This document shows, in pieces, positions 31,793-42,347 of a stretch of 61,079 bases of DNA (within the stretch, counting starts at the first letter, position 1; each line of letters begins with the position of its first letter). The translations under genes and the position numbers were made by a program. The notes under the pieces were generated by a model. The model saw only the letters and a program-made list of their open reading frames with translations, was not told the DNA's origin and made no database searches. Source of the DNA: Diplodia intermedia (taxonomy: Eukaryota; Ascomycota; Dothideomycetes; Botryosphaeriales; Botryosphaeriaceae); assembly GCA_021495925.1 (NCBI GenBank), contig JAKEKT010000142.1, positions 1 through 61,079 on the forward strand. The letters run 5' to 3'.

Positions 31793-32406
31793 CTGCTACA
31801 GCAGTGAATCTACGCTAGAATGGATCGCAGGAATCATGTATGGGAGTCGGATCTCACTGGCTGGACGTCACCGACATGCAGGAGTCTCTGGGAGCAGAAC
31901 TGCTATGGTCATACATTCTGAATGAAAGTTTCTCTGACCTCGATGATGTGTATATACGCCCGTGGCAGGTCGGAGTGAGAATGCGATGTTTTTTCACGTG
32001 GTGAGACATCAAGGTACCTTCCAACAATGCTCCTGTCTACCTCACCTTCTGTCTGAGGCTTTGTTCATGCCCTTAAAAGTCACTGACTGCGGATCTATCT
32101 CTCAAGTTCGCTTTCAACCATTATCCCCACTAGTCCCTAACCTCGACACGAGCCTACTCGATATATCACTTGAACCGAAGGCACATGGGCCTAACAGGGC
32201 TAGACATAAAGTGAGAGGCAGCCCTCCGAGCATGATACCTCAGTGTCCGAGGCTCAGGTGCTCGTTCGGTTCCCTCTCACATGCCTAGGCCTATATATTG
32301 CCATCTTCCTGCTCAACACTATGCTCGTTCTCTTTCCCTCTTCACCTCCTCACTCTCGTTCCGACACCTTGACGATCCGCGCCTGCGCGCTGTCAGACTG
32401 CCCAGC
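31793..32406. other. Intergenic, no gene seen
   Basis: About 0.6 kb between two small plus-strand genes. CTATATATTGCC near 32291 is a plausible TATA box for the next gene, about 115 bases before its ATG. An in-frame upstream ATG at 32281 would add 42 residues if used. Confidence 0.5.
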
Positions 32407-33538
32407 ATGCAGCGCCAACGTCGAGACCACCGCATGGAGGAGTGTCATGACGAACACCTGCATTGTGTGAGCCTCTCCCGCTTCAGATCTTTCAAGCCGC
32501 AGCTACTGACCGTCACAGCCACAAGGTCCTGGCTCGAAGCAGCAGCGCGAACCGCCGAGGACCCCACCCAACCAGCGGCTCTACGCATACGAGCCCTCCG
32601 CCCCGCGGAAGAGGCCGGCTCCGCACCATGAGGACCTCAGCGTCCTCCAGCCGGCCAGGAAGCGAAAGGTTGCAGGTAAGCAGCTCGTCACTTCGCAGTG
32701 TTTGGGCGAGGTGAGACACGTTCGCTGACATCCGAGCAAAGTTGTCAAAGCCCGCAAGCCGTATCTCGGCATGGATGTCCACGTCAAGGAGAACGGCGGG
32801 TTGGTGGCAAGTGAGTCTTTTTTCTGCATTCTCATGCTTTCGTGTCGAAAGCCGCTGACGGGTCGCGCGTTCAAAGTCTCCCCCACGGGCACCATATGTC
32901 GCTGCCACCTGAAGCCCGGCTCGATCTGCCACCATGAGGTGTATGAGCCGCACGTTGACAACTACATCGCCCGGGCCCGGTACGAGAGTCTCAGTCCCAT
33001 CAAGCAGATCATGGAAAGGCGTCGTGTCAACCAGTTAAAGGAGCGCGAGAACCGAGAAAAGGAGCTCCAGATGGACGTTGAGGAAATCAGCAAGGAAGGA
33101 CCCCAGTTCGTGAGGAGTGAGAGACGCCGTGAGAAGCGCGCCAGGCAGAACAGCTCCGTTCGGGACACTTCTACGCGGGATAAGTTCATTTACGTTAGCA
33201 AGGAGTACGCCGACCTCGAAGGGTTTATCGTCGACGACGGCGATGTCGACAGCGACGGTGACGAGGATGAGAGCGGTGGCGAGGGTGGCTACGTTGAGAG
33301 TAGCGATAGCGATGACGGTGACGATGACGAGGACGTGGAAGACAGCGAGGACGAGGGAGACAGCGAGGACGAAGATAACAGCGAGTGCGACGATGATCTT
33401 GAAGAGAACAATGATCACGCCAGCGAGTACATCCAGGACGACGGCGAGGAAGACGGTGAGGAAGGCGGCAACGACTATCAAACCAGCCTCGCCGACGACG
33501 AGGAGATTCCGTACCTCCCGAAACCGGAGCCACGTTAA
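32407..33538 (+). CDS. Unrecognised acidic-tailed protein with KPEP C-terminus
   Basis: Four exons (32407-32466, 32519-32675, 32742-32810, 32877-33538) give 315 aa. The N-terminal third is basic and Pro-rich, with a nuclear-type ARKRKV patch. A short Cys/His segment follows (ICRCHLKPGSICHHE), then a charged helical region (IMERRRVNQLKERENREKEL). A long Asp/Glu/Ser tract of about 100 residues ends in DDEEIPYLPKPEPR. The gene at 34076 ends almost identically (DDEEIPYIVKPEPQH). All introns have CTGAC-type branch sites. Chromatin or histone-chaperone-like roles are typical for such acidic tails, but nothing specific can be claimed. Confidence 0.72.
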
Positions 33539-34075
33539 GCGACCAAGGGCGACCACTGCTCGCAGGAATTCTTCTTTCCCAAATCGCATTCGCTAAGTTC
33601 CATCTCGGAGACTTGTAGCTTGGTCCACATTTGGATCCCATGAGATTAGGATTTTCGTGGTAGTAACTTGGTAAGCCTGTTTGGCTTGGCCGTAAGCCAA
33701 AGTAATGAAGCCGCCATGGATTAGGTAGCTTAAGACTTGGGTCTTTATAAAATCAATTGGATCTTTAATGATGACCATGCTGCTGAATGGCGTCCCACTG
33801 ATAGCGTTTGGGACGCACGTTTGAAGTGCCGTGAAGTGGAGCTGATGGTTGCAAAGCGTGAGAATATCTATGTCTACCTGATTTCCTCAGGTCCTGCCGA
33901 TCGCGACCGTGTACTGAGTTCGGCGCTCCCGTGTCTTACCGCGGAGCGGTGATCCGCCGGGCACCGTGGTGGTCCGGTCCACCCCATCCAGCAGGCGCGC
34001 GCACGCGTCCGTATCCCAACCCACAACAACACGTCCTACCTCGGGCTGTCCTCCTCACAGCACAACGCTGCCACC
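33539..34075. other. Intergenic, no gene seen
   Basis: Contains a 70-codon open stretch (33737-33952) that lacks an ATG start and motifs; I do not support it as a gene. The sequence CTGCCACC just before 34076 gives a good start context for the next gene. Confidence 0.5.
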
Positions 34076-35092
34076 ATGACAGACTTGTCTCACTACATCC
34101 TCTCCCGGGTCAGGCGTGACCAAACCGAGGCGCTGTTTGAAGAGGTAAGTATTCCCTCAGTCTACCTACAGCCATCCCAGACGCGTCACTGATTCCGCCT
34201 CCCCAACACCAGCTCGGAAAGGTTCTCGGAAAAATCCGCGATGACTGTCCCGGAAGCTACAACCGTGCTGTGGAGATGGTCGCTGAGAGTAAGCCGGCCT
34301 CATCCTCCAGATCTCTCGGAGAAAAGCTCACTGACATTCGCGTCTCGCAGTGGACCCGCATTGCGCCAACCGCAACGTCCTCGTCGACAACCCCAACGCA
34401 GGCAACATCAATGCCAAAAGGAGCGTCTCCTCCAAGCCCAAGGCTAAGCCGCAGATGAGCATCCGCGCTTTCGCCAAGGTCGCTGTTACCGACACGTCCG
34501 CTTCTGCCAAGGATGACGCCGCTGCTCCGCTGTTCAATGAGTCCAAGAAGCTTGCCGCCCCCATGGCCGCCCTAGCCAACGCCGTGGCTGCCAAGAAGAT
34601 CAAAGGCAAGTAACCCCTCCGCGCCACCTTGCGGAAAGCCGACTTGACTAACGCACAGTTCACTATGAAAGATGGCCCGACCAAGGGACCCGTGACGCCC
34701 GCGAAGCCCGCGACGGAGACGCGTAAGATCGAGGTCGAGATGGAGTGTGAGTGCAGCTTGTTCCGTCGCTCTGCAAGTCGTCCGGCTGATGGTTGATTTC
34801 AGGTGATGCGAATGACCCCAGCGGCTATTGCAAACTTCCCATCTGCCAGTCCTGGAGGACCAAGCAGGGCTTTTGCTCCCACCAGCACTTCAAGATTGTT
34901 CTTTGCGAGGTGGCCTTGACTCCGGCTAAGAAGTGCAAGAGCGCTGGAAGCTTTGGCAAGGGATTCCAGTCGTCCGAGGTGGGTAAGTCCGGTGTGAAGA
35001 TCATTTTATGCGCGCGGCTGACGACGATAACGGCTCAGCTTGATGATGATGAGGAGATTCCGTACATTGTCAAGCCGGAACCCCAGCACTGA
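34076..35092 (+). CDS. Unrecognised Cys-containing protein with KPEP C-terminus
   Basis: Six exons (34076-34144, 34213-34288, 34351-34605, 34672-34746, 34803-34978, 35039-35092) give 234 aa. Intron 3 appears to be GC-AG: donor GCAAGT at 34606, acceptor GAAAG ending at 34671. The nearer CACAG acceptor would bring a stop. Intron 5 is 60 nt, in frame and free of stops in part, so its retention would lengthen the protein. The middle is Lys/Ala-rich. The C-terminal part has a Cys/His cluster (CKLPICQSW...GFCSHQHF...LCE...KKC) that may bind metal, then the KPEP end shared with the 32407 gene. Exons 1-2 match the gene at 31356 in size and phase. Confidence 0.72.
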
Positions 35093-35860
35093 TCGATGGC
35101 CGGAACATCTCATTTGGTTTCTCTTGTCTTTTTTGGGATTTGTCCATTGTTGAAGCCCTTGAATAGCGAGTTGGATAGAGGCTTTCCAGATAGACAGTAC
35201 ATTAGACAGGGCATTAGATCTGACTTGATTGGGTAATGGGGATGTGGTTGAGATACTCCTCTTGCACTTAATTCATGCGTTCTCATCTGGTCATTTGCTT
35301 CTACTGCCCAGCAGCAAGGGAATTTTATCGCCTACAAACGCGATGCTGCAGCCATGCACGGAACGCACAGTGCTTGTCGAGGTTACGCCGTGTCGGTTGC
35401 ATATGGTGTTTTGCTACTTCCAGCAGAATGGACGCGCTTCTCCGCCGACAACCGCGGCGGTCCTAGCTCATCATAAGCGGGTGCTGCATGGCTGGTTTAG
35501 GGAATCTTGCGGAGTCGTGCCCATGTAGCGCGGCGGTGCGGTGCTGTCCGTCCTGGGCTCAGTTCAATTATTTGCGGCGACGGTTTCGGTTTTTACTCTT
35601 TTTATTAGGTCCCCGCTTGAGCCTAAGGCAAGGTGTCCCGGCGGGTGCCTGAGACGGCTGTGACGGCGACCGGGGCTGGCGCGCTTGAACCCGCGACCTT
35701 CGCCAATGATGTCATTAACACTTCGCGGGCAAGCGTTTGCGCGGCACCGGCGGGGTCCGAGCTTTGGCGCTGCTGCCTAGACATTCCGTCACTTACTTAA
35801 GGCCTTCTTTCCTCCGCACTCCACTCCTCTCCTCAATCCGACTCTCTTCTGCCGCCAGCA
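35093..35860. other. Intergenic, no gene seen
   Basis: Only short frames. 35680-35750 contains a tRNA-like TTGAACCCGCGACC stretch (read in reverse), but the stems do not pair. CTTACTTAAGG near 35792 is unremarkable. Confidence 0.45.
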
Positions 35861-35869
35861 ACCCCAAGC

Positions 35870-36200
35870 GACCAACCCTTGATCGAACGATCGAACCTTG
35901 GACAACCACCCTCTTGAAGGTGCGCCCGCCTGCGGGACAGCTAACTCTGGGACAGTTCGACCCTTCGATCACTCATCTTCGATAACCTGCGCCTCCGACC
36001 ACCCGACCGTTCCAACCCCCGACCGTTTGACAACCCGACCGTTTGACAACCCGACCCTTCGATGACCAGCCTCTTCCCCGATACCCGACTCCCTACAACC
36101 CGATGATCCGACCCTCCGCATCTCGACCCTCCGACTCAACAACCGATCCTTCGATAACCCGCGAACCTCCGACCGACGACAACCCGACTCTTCAGGATTT
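35870..36200. repeat. Degenerate minisatellite, ACCCGACC-type units
   Basis: A low-complexity stretch built from loose repeats around a GACCGTTTGACAACCC core. Two perfect adjacent 16-base copies lie near 36022-36055, and degenerate copies such as CCCTTCGATGA, CGACCCTCCG and CCGATCCTTCGATAACCC lie on both sides. Cytosines are concentrated on the plus strand. A minus-strand frame (35969-36208) stays open through it, but its protein is repeat-derived and I do not call a gene. Confidence 0.75.
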
Positions 36201-37346
36201 GGCAACAACAGGCCAAGGTGGCACGGGGTGGAGGGAGATATATGTGAGAGGCATGGGTTGCGAAGTAGGGGGACTGCCGCCGGGGCAAGTGTTCAGGTAG
36301 TCATGGACGTGGCCCTGGACATCTGCGTCGGCGAAGCCGAAACCTCCTCTGTCCAGCCCCCTAAGCTACCCTGACGTGCAAGGTGCCGTGTCGCCACACC
36401 CAGGGAGCGGATGAGAACCGGCGACGGGTGTGTTTCGCGCTTCTGGTTGGCAACCGGCCATCGCTGTTCGGCGCAACCATGCTTGTGCGGAGACGTCCCT
36501 CAGGTTATGAAGTTGTCGGTTCTGCGCCTTTTTAGCAGTTCTGAGTGGTCTACTTGATCTGACTTTGGTTGGATGGCGGGCGTCGTTGATGTTGTTCTGC
36601 TGTCCTTGCGATGGCGTTCGATGTTGATGGTCTCTCGCAACCTTTTTATTTTAAAAAAAAGGCTCGAGCACTCAGCCATCCGTCCCATTTGTATGGCGGA
36701 GCTGAGGTTGTTCATAAGCACTCAAGCATCCGTCCCTTTTGAATGGCGGACTTGAGGCTCTTCATAATTTTTTTTCGTTGGAGATCTCGGCATGTCTGGG
36801 ACTTTGAGGAAGAATCTGTGTTCGTCAAACAGCTGGCACAACCACTGGCTTTCATTATCCTCTACTCTGTCCTATACTCCACACCGTGTAGCAATTCCTG
36901 TACCCTTCCTCTACTCATTCTCCCTTCACGTTTGCGGGGAGACCGGTCTGACAAAGCGTAGCAAGGGGCCGGACAAAAGCAAGCGGTAGTGTTCAAGTCA
37001 AGCTTCCTGACCATGCATTATCCGGCCTTGCCCTTCACAAGTGCAGCTCGACCCCAGCATTGCCGACAGAAGATCCGACCTCACCGTCTTCGAAACAAAA
37101 GGGGGGCGAAAAGCTCCGCCACGCCAAGCGCTCCCCCGACGCAGTAAACAACAGCAATCCCCGCATACACCAGCCCATCCATCCAACACGTCTTCCCCAC
37201 GTGCCAACCAACAATCCTCCTCCCTACCAGCTAGCTACCCACCACCTCCATCCAGCCATCAGACCCAACCCCCCACAAGCCCCGCACCTTCTCTCCCTCC
37301 CTCTCCCTCCCTCTCTCCCTCAGCCCCACCAAGCCAAACAACCCCC
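36201..37346. other. Intergenic, no gene seen
   Basis: 3' flank of the minus-strand gene that ends at 37347. 37180-37346 is very C-rich (CCCTCCCTCTC stretches). The 50-base tandem duplication at 36667-36766 lies inside. No supported frame. Confidence 0.5.
36667..36766. repeat. Tandem duplication of a 50-base unit
   Basis: Two adjacent 50-base units (36667-36716 and 36717-36766) begin AGCACTCA.GCATCCGTCCC-like and end TTCATA. They differ at about ten positions, mostly substitutions with no length change. T/A-rich runs flank both sides. Confidence 0.9.
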
Positions 37347-39071
37347 CTACACCCCACCCCTCCTCTGCAACCCCATCAAAACCCCCACCACCTCCCCAAC
37401 GAACCCCCCCACTTCCCCCTCCTCGGCCGCCTCCCGCGCCCCCGCCATCAGCCGCTCTACTTGCTGCATGCCGCCGGGCCAGTTGTACCGCCCGGCCACC
37501 CACGCCGTCCAGCGCCGCCAGAGGCCCGGCAGCATCTTGGCGGCGGCGGTCAAGGCGTCGGTATCGTCGGCGTCGTCGTCGGTGGGGAGCGGGGTGGTGT
37601 TGGGGGGTGGGCCGCTGAGGATTATGGCGGTGTGGAGGGTTGTTGTGGGGGTGGGGGTGGTGGGAGTGGGTGGGAGGTCGTGGTGGTGGGGTTGCTGGGG
37701 TGTGATGATGATGCTGTTGGCGGCGGTGGTGGTGTTGTTGTGGTGGTCGTGGTGGTGGTCGTGGGCAGCTGCGGCAGGAAGAGCGGCGGTGGCGCGGGCA
37801 GCAGCGCTCTCGTCGGCCGGCTCGGTGATGGTGGTGGTAATGGTGGTGGACTCGCCGCCGCCGCCGCCGCGCGACTCGACGAACTCCGACTGGAGGTTGC
37901 GGAGGAAGTCGTCGGCCATCTGCTCGGCGTGGACTGCGTCGGGGAACCGGACGCGCTTCATGGCCTGGCTCTTCTCCCGCTGGTCGTTGGAGGGAGGGCC
38001 CTCTTGGTCTGGTGATACTGGCCTGGTCTCGTCCGCCTTGCCCTTCCCGACGCCCCCCTTCGTTGACCATGTGAACTCGCGAATCTTCTTCCGGAGCTGC
38101 GCCATCCGCCACTCCTGGCTGCTGCCTTGCGGATTGGCAGGCTCGAGCTCGAGCCCCGTTCGACGGAAGCCGCTGGTGGGACTATCTGCCGAAGCGTGCG
38201 TCACGGCGTCAGCCTCCGTCGACGAGCTCCTCGTCCCTCCACGCATAGGCTGATGCTGATCTTCCCCTCCCTGCTCCAGCCGACCCCGAACGACCTCCAC
38301 CTCGTCTGGCCACTCGACAGCCAGACCCCCGCGGCGCTTGAGCGGACTCGCAACCACAACGACGTCGTCCCAATCAGCAGCCCCAGGATCCTCCACAGCA
38401 ACATGGCTCTCAGTATCAATCCCCCCCGCCACGCCATCCCCCCTCGCCGCCATCGCGCCGCAAAACCCGCGCACCTCATTCTGCAACACGCCATCATACA
38501 CAAGATACAGCTCGAATGCCTTCGCCTCCGACAGTTCCTCGAACAGCGCCAACTGCGTCAAGACGTCGTCGTCGTCGTCCGCCAAGACGATGGGATCGCG
38601 CGGCTTGAGCAAGACCGGACGGGCGGCGACGCCGACATCCACGACGCCCGCGCGTACGTTCGCCTTCCACGGCGCGAGCGCCCGCACGCGCCTGCCCTCG
38701 GCCTCGAGGGCCGCCATGGTCGCCGCCGGGTCGGCGTCGCCGCTCGCGTGGCCGACGGTCATGCCCAGCGTGATCTGGCGCACGGCGCGGGAGGGGTACG
38801 CGAGGAGGACGCTGCGGTGGGAGTCTCGTCGTCGGACGGCGGAGGCGGAGGCGGAGGCGAACGGAGGAGGAGGAGGGATCAGGCAGAGTTGCAGGAGTGG
38901 GCTGCGGCGTCCCGGCTGCAGGTATTCTAGCCGCGCGTAGAGGCGGCAGCCGGAGTTGGCGGCGTGGGGAGTCGAGGCGAAGGTGCCGACGGAGAGCGTG
39001 CCGCGCTGCGGGTCGGCTGGCTTCCATTTGGCGATGGCGGGGATGGAGATCAGGGTGTCGCTGAGATCCAT
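37347..39071 (-). CDS. Tandem orphan family, copy A (apparently intact)
   Basis: A 574-aa intronless frame from the ATG at 39071, chosen because it aligns with the starts of copies B and C. The N-terminus has SIPAIAKW and GTLSVGTF, a strand-rich segment ending LLQLCLIP, then GVAARPVLLKPRDP and LSEAKAFELYLVYD. The centre is low-complexity, with RMAQLRKKI, a basic MKRVRFPDAVHAEQ and the MADDFLRNLQSEF helix near residue 380. The far C-terminus has GLWRRWTAWV...EVGGFVGEVVGVL. I recognise no named domain. Basic patches suggest a nuclear protein. Copies B and C follow upstream on the same strand, copy D on the other. Confidence 0.8.
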   Translation of the reverse strand: MDLSDTLISIPAIAKWKPADPQRGTLSVGTFASTPHAANSGCRLYARLEYLQPGRRSPLLQLCLIPPPPPFASASASAVRRRDSHRSVLLAYPSRAVRQITLGMTVGHASGDADPAATMAALEAEGRRVRALAPWKANVRAGVVDVGVAARPVLLKPRDPIVLADDDDDVLTQLALFEELSEAKAFELYLVYDGVLQNEVRGFCGAMAARGDGVAGGIDTESHVAVEDPGAADWDDVVVVASPLKRRGGLAVEWPDEVEVVRGRLEQGGEDQHQPMRGGTRSSSTEADAVTHASADSPTSGFRRTGLELEPANPQGSSQEWRMAQLRKKIREFTWSTKGGVGKGKADETRPVSPDQEGPPSNDQREKSQAMKRVRFPDAVHAEQMADDFLRNLQSEFVESRGGGGGESTTITTTITEPADESAAARATAALPAAAAHDHHHDHHNNTTTAANSIIITPQQPHHHDLPPTPTTPTPTTTLHTAIILSGPPPNTTPLPTDDDADDTDALTAAAKMLPGLWRRWTAWVAGRYNWPGGMQQVERLMAGAREAAEEGEVGGFVGEVVGVLMGLQRRGGV

Positions 39072-39969
39072 GGTGGTGGAAGTGCTTGGGGCGGGTATGG
39101 AATGTGAGATTTGGGAGTGTGGCTGGAGTGCTGGCGTCAGATCGGGCTGGTTCGCTGTTGTGCAGAACTTACTAGAATCACGGGTGGTTGTCGTTGACTT
39201 GGTGGTCCAGAGGAACAAGGTCCAAGGTAGAGCCTGTCCAAGGCGACGACCGAAAAGTTGAGGTAAGGAAGATGGAGGAAGAGGAGCCAACGGCGAGGGT
39301 AGATATTATTGATTGACGAAGTGACTGAGCCTTCCCTTCGTTTTGTGGTCTAACACTTGTGGTGGGTGGTTAAGGAAGGACTTTAACCTGAGTTCTCTCA
39401 GCTGGAATTGGACACCTGCGCGAAGCGAGAGATGGACGGACACCGTTCAAAGGCGCTGGCAGACATTGTTCGCCTGTATCCTGTATTAACACACGACTTT
39501 CTTCGCGGAGTTTGAAAACAACGTTTGGATTCGTAGAAGGACGTAACTGGTATTGAATATTGCCGACCACAGCGGCTTGCAAAAGATAAAGTACAATGTT
39601 GCACCAATTTGCTTGGGTAATTAATATTTGCAGTCCTTTCAAAATTCTCATTACAGCCGCCTACGTGCGGAAATCAAAGGGCCTTTTCCATAAGAAATAT
39701 ACAGCTCAAGCTCATTGAAACCTATTCTCGACAACCATTGCTGGAAGAGTGCGTTTAAGAAGGCCAAATCGCTCCAGTGATTCAGTGTAGCCGAAACGTC
39801 CTGCATTGCGACCTACCCCAGCGCCATTTCACAAATCCTATCCACCCAACCATCCGCCTCCAACCTCCCCTCCCACAACCAAACAAACAAAGCCGACTCC
39901 GCCTCCCCCGACCCCCTCCCAACCCCTCCCAACCCCCCTCTCACACACCCCCGGAACACCCTCTCTGCA
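39072..39969. other. Intergenic between family copies A and B
   Basis: Holds the promoter of copy A. The conserved upstream block is described separately at 39256-39331. From about 39800 the sequence is C-rich and is the 3' flank of copy B. No supported gene. Confidence 0.5.
39256..39331 (-). promoter_or_regulatory. Conserved upstream block, copy A
   Basis: Read on the plus strand it includes GTTGAGGTAAGGAAGATGG, then GGCGAGGGT and GAAGTGACTGAGCC. The same order of motifs occurs upstream of copies B (42003-42090) and C (44169-44250). It lies about 190-260 bases before the start of copy A. It is either a promoter/5'-UTR element or a non-functional remnant of shared ancestry. Confidence 0.6.
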
Positions 39970-41851
39970 TCAAACCCCCAAATTCAAAACCTCCAACACC
40001 CTCCCAACCGCCTCCCCAAACCCCCCAACGTCCCCCACGCTCGCCGCGCGCAACGCCTCCAACAGCAGCGGTCCGACGACCTCCGGCGCCGCCGCCGGCG
40101 CCTCGCGGTGCTCCGTCACGACCCACGTCGCCCAGCGCCGCCAGGCGTGGGTCAACGGCGTGTTGCCGTTGCCGGCATCGAGAGCGGTGCCGTGGATGAC
40201 GAAATCGTCGTCGTTGGGAGTCGGTGTGGGGCGGGGAGGGGGGCCGGCGAGGGCGAGGGTGATGGCGTTGGCCGGCCGAGGGCGGGTGGGGGGTGTGCTT
40301 GGGGCCTTGGTGTCGGCGCTGGTCTCGCTGGTGTCGTTGGCGCCGGACTGGTCGGCGGGGGGGAGATGGGCGCTGCGGTCGTTCTGGCCAGTGGTGCTCT
40401 GCGCCACGTTCGGCGGCGGCGGCGGTGGCGATGACGACGACGGCGGCCACGAGGACTCGATCTCGTCCTTGAGGCTCTCGAGGAAGTCGTCGGCCATCGT
40501 CTTGATGGCGGCCGCGCCTTCGTCCGCGTCGTTGTCCCGTCGGACGCGCTTCGTGGGGCGTTCCTCGACCGTCTGATTCACGTGCTCTGCCTGCTCATGC
40601 GTGTCGTCGCGAGGAGGGAGGCTGTGCTGCTGTTGCGGTTCGACGGCGGCGGGCCTCTTGGCCCTGAAAGAAGCGATCGACTCCTTGACCTTGGTGCGGA
40701 GATACGCCAAGCGCTCTTCGTGGCTGCAGATCTGTAGGTCTGGCTTGGACTCGGCTGGAGGGACATTGGCGGGTGTGTTGGTCGTTGGAGCATGAGCCGC
40801 GATGGACTCGGTGTCTGGGGAGAGGTTCCTTTTCTTGCCTTTCTGTAGGGGCTGGTGTTCGATGCCCTCCATCGGCAGTACACTCGGAGGAGTGCTGCGT
40901 GGAACCAAGACGGTGTCGTTCTGGCCGAAAACAACGTTCCTCTTCTGGCCTCGAGCCTTCGACATGACGCAGTCGCGGGCCTCATGGGCGGACTTGGAGT
41001 AGGATACAGCGGGCCGCTGGCTCAGGTCATGCTCCAGATCCTCGGACTCGCTGGCGGCTTTGTCGTCCGCTCCAGATGCGCTGGGCGGCTTCGCAACCGA
41101 ACTCTTGCTGCACTCGACCTTGTTCGACCCGTCGAGATCCTCCAAGCGGATCGCGCCACTGCCGACCAGCTTGTGGGCGATGATGCCGTTCCAATCAGAG
41201 TCGACGGCATTGGGGATGGCGGCGTGGCTGAGAGTGTTGAGGTTTCCCGGGATGTCCTTCTTGCTCATGGATATCGTCCTGGTGAACGGGTAAAGAGTGT
41301 TTTTCCTGAAAGGGCGGTCACAGACGAAGTAGAGGGTGAAGGACTTGGCTGACATGAGTTGCTTGAAGAGTTGTACCTGACGTAGCTGCCACTCGTCGAC
41401 CAGAGGGAAGGGCCGACGGGGCATGAGCAAGACCGGAGTGGCCTCGACGGTGAACCTCATGTAGGCGCCATAATACCATTTCGTGGGGGAAAGGCCTTTC
41501 AAGCGCTTTAGTTCGCTCTGAAGCGCAGCCTCGGCCGCCGTGGGTTTTTTTTGGAATAATCCTGGGTATCTTCAAGTCGATCCTTTCGATGTGCTTTGTC
41601 CCGAATGCCAGCGAGATGCTACTGTGGGGGTGATGACCGCCGGGAACGCCTTTAATATTGGTCGTCAGGGGAGTAAGGCGGAGCTTCACGCATGGATATT
41701 GTCCGTCGGGATCTAGGTGCTCCAGCTGTACGGTAAGGTGGCAAGCCGGATGAACATCCCCAAGCGTTCCCAGCGACGGTGAGTCCGAGATAGGATCGGA
41801 TATCTGCTGAGCGACAACAGGGATGGAAATCGGTCTGCCGAAAGCGGACAT
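39970..41851 (-). pseudogene. Tandem orphan family, copy B, frameshifted
   Basis: Two overlapping minus-strand frames make one protein of about 626 residues. The first (from the ATG at 41851) has SIPVVAQ, SLGTLGD, VKLRLTPLTTN and ISLAFGTK. The second has FTVEATPVLLMPRRP, MSAKSFTLYFVCD, DIPGNLNTLSHA, LAYLRTKVKESI, MADDFLESLKDEIESSW and HAWRRWATWV...DVGGFGEAVGRVLEVL. The frames meet at an A8 run (T8 on the plus strand, about 41544-41551); one base too many puts them out of register. A sequencing error or a real disabling mutation would both explain it. Elsewhere the frame is fully open, so decay, if real, is recent. Confidence 0.8.
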
Positions 41852-42347
41852 GACTGAATTCCACGCGGAATTTGAGTGGGAAGATGGAAGGTGAATTCTG
41901 GCGTCAAAAGCGTGGGGCCGGTATCAAACGTATCTTGAGAGGTTTCCAGAGTGAGTGCCACAAACTTAGCTTTAGGGTAGAGACCAAACAAAAGCTCAGG
42001 GTTGAGGTTGAGAGGATGAAGTAATGTGGATGGAGGAAGGATTGTCCCGGCGAGGGTTAAGCCGTTGATTTTGGAAGTGATGGAACCGCTCCCGGCACGT
42101 GTTATATAATTAAACACCTGGGGTGTCTAGCGTTAAACGTTCATTGGCCAGTACCACCCGTCACTCACACAGCATCAGAGTTAGAACTACGTGCCACATG
42201 AGCCCTTCGCGGAGATCTTGTTCCCCCGTCCCCTTCCCCAGCGCCAGTCCTCTACAAGCAAACAGAAGACTCCACCCACCCCCCTCTCAATAATCTCAAC
42301 TCCCCCTCTCGTTCCGCAATACCTCTACATATAGACAAACGCCTCCT
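41852..42347. other. Intergenic between family copies B and C
   Basis: Contains the conserved upstream block and TATA-like sequence of copy B (see 42003-42110) and the 3' flank of copy C. No supported gene. Confidence 0.55.
42003..42110 (-). promoter_or_regulatory. Upstream block and TATA-like box of copy B
   Basis: 42003-42090 matches the blocks upstream of copies A and C in order (TTGAG.GGATGAAGTA, GGCGAGGGTTA, GAAGTGATGGAACC). At 42102-42110 the minus strand reads ATTATATAA, a good TATA box about 250 bases before the ATG at 41851. Transcription probably starts inside the conserved block. Confidence 0.6.

Noticed and set aside
33737..33952. Small open frame between two genes
   Set aside because: No ATG start, no splice support and no similarity to the neighbouring small genes.
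35650..35760. Possible tRNA read on the minus strand (GGTCGCGGGTTCAAGCG)
   Set aside because: The T-stem and acceptor stem do not pair, and there is no A box at the right distance.
39072..39290. N-terminal extension of copy A upstream of the ATG at 39071
   Set aside because: The frame is open to about 39290, but the other copies start at the equivalent of 39071, and the extension overlaps the conserved upstream block.
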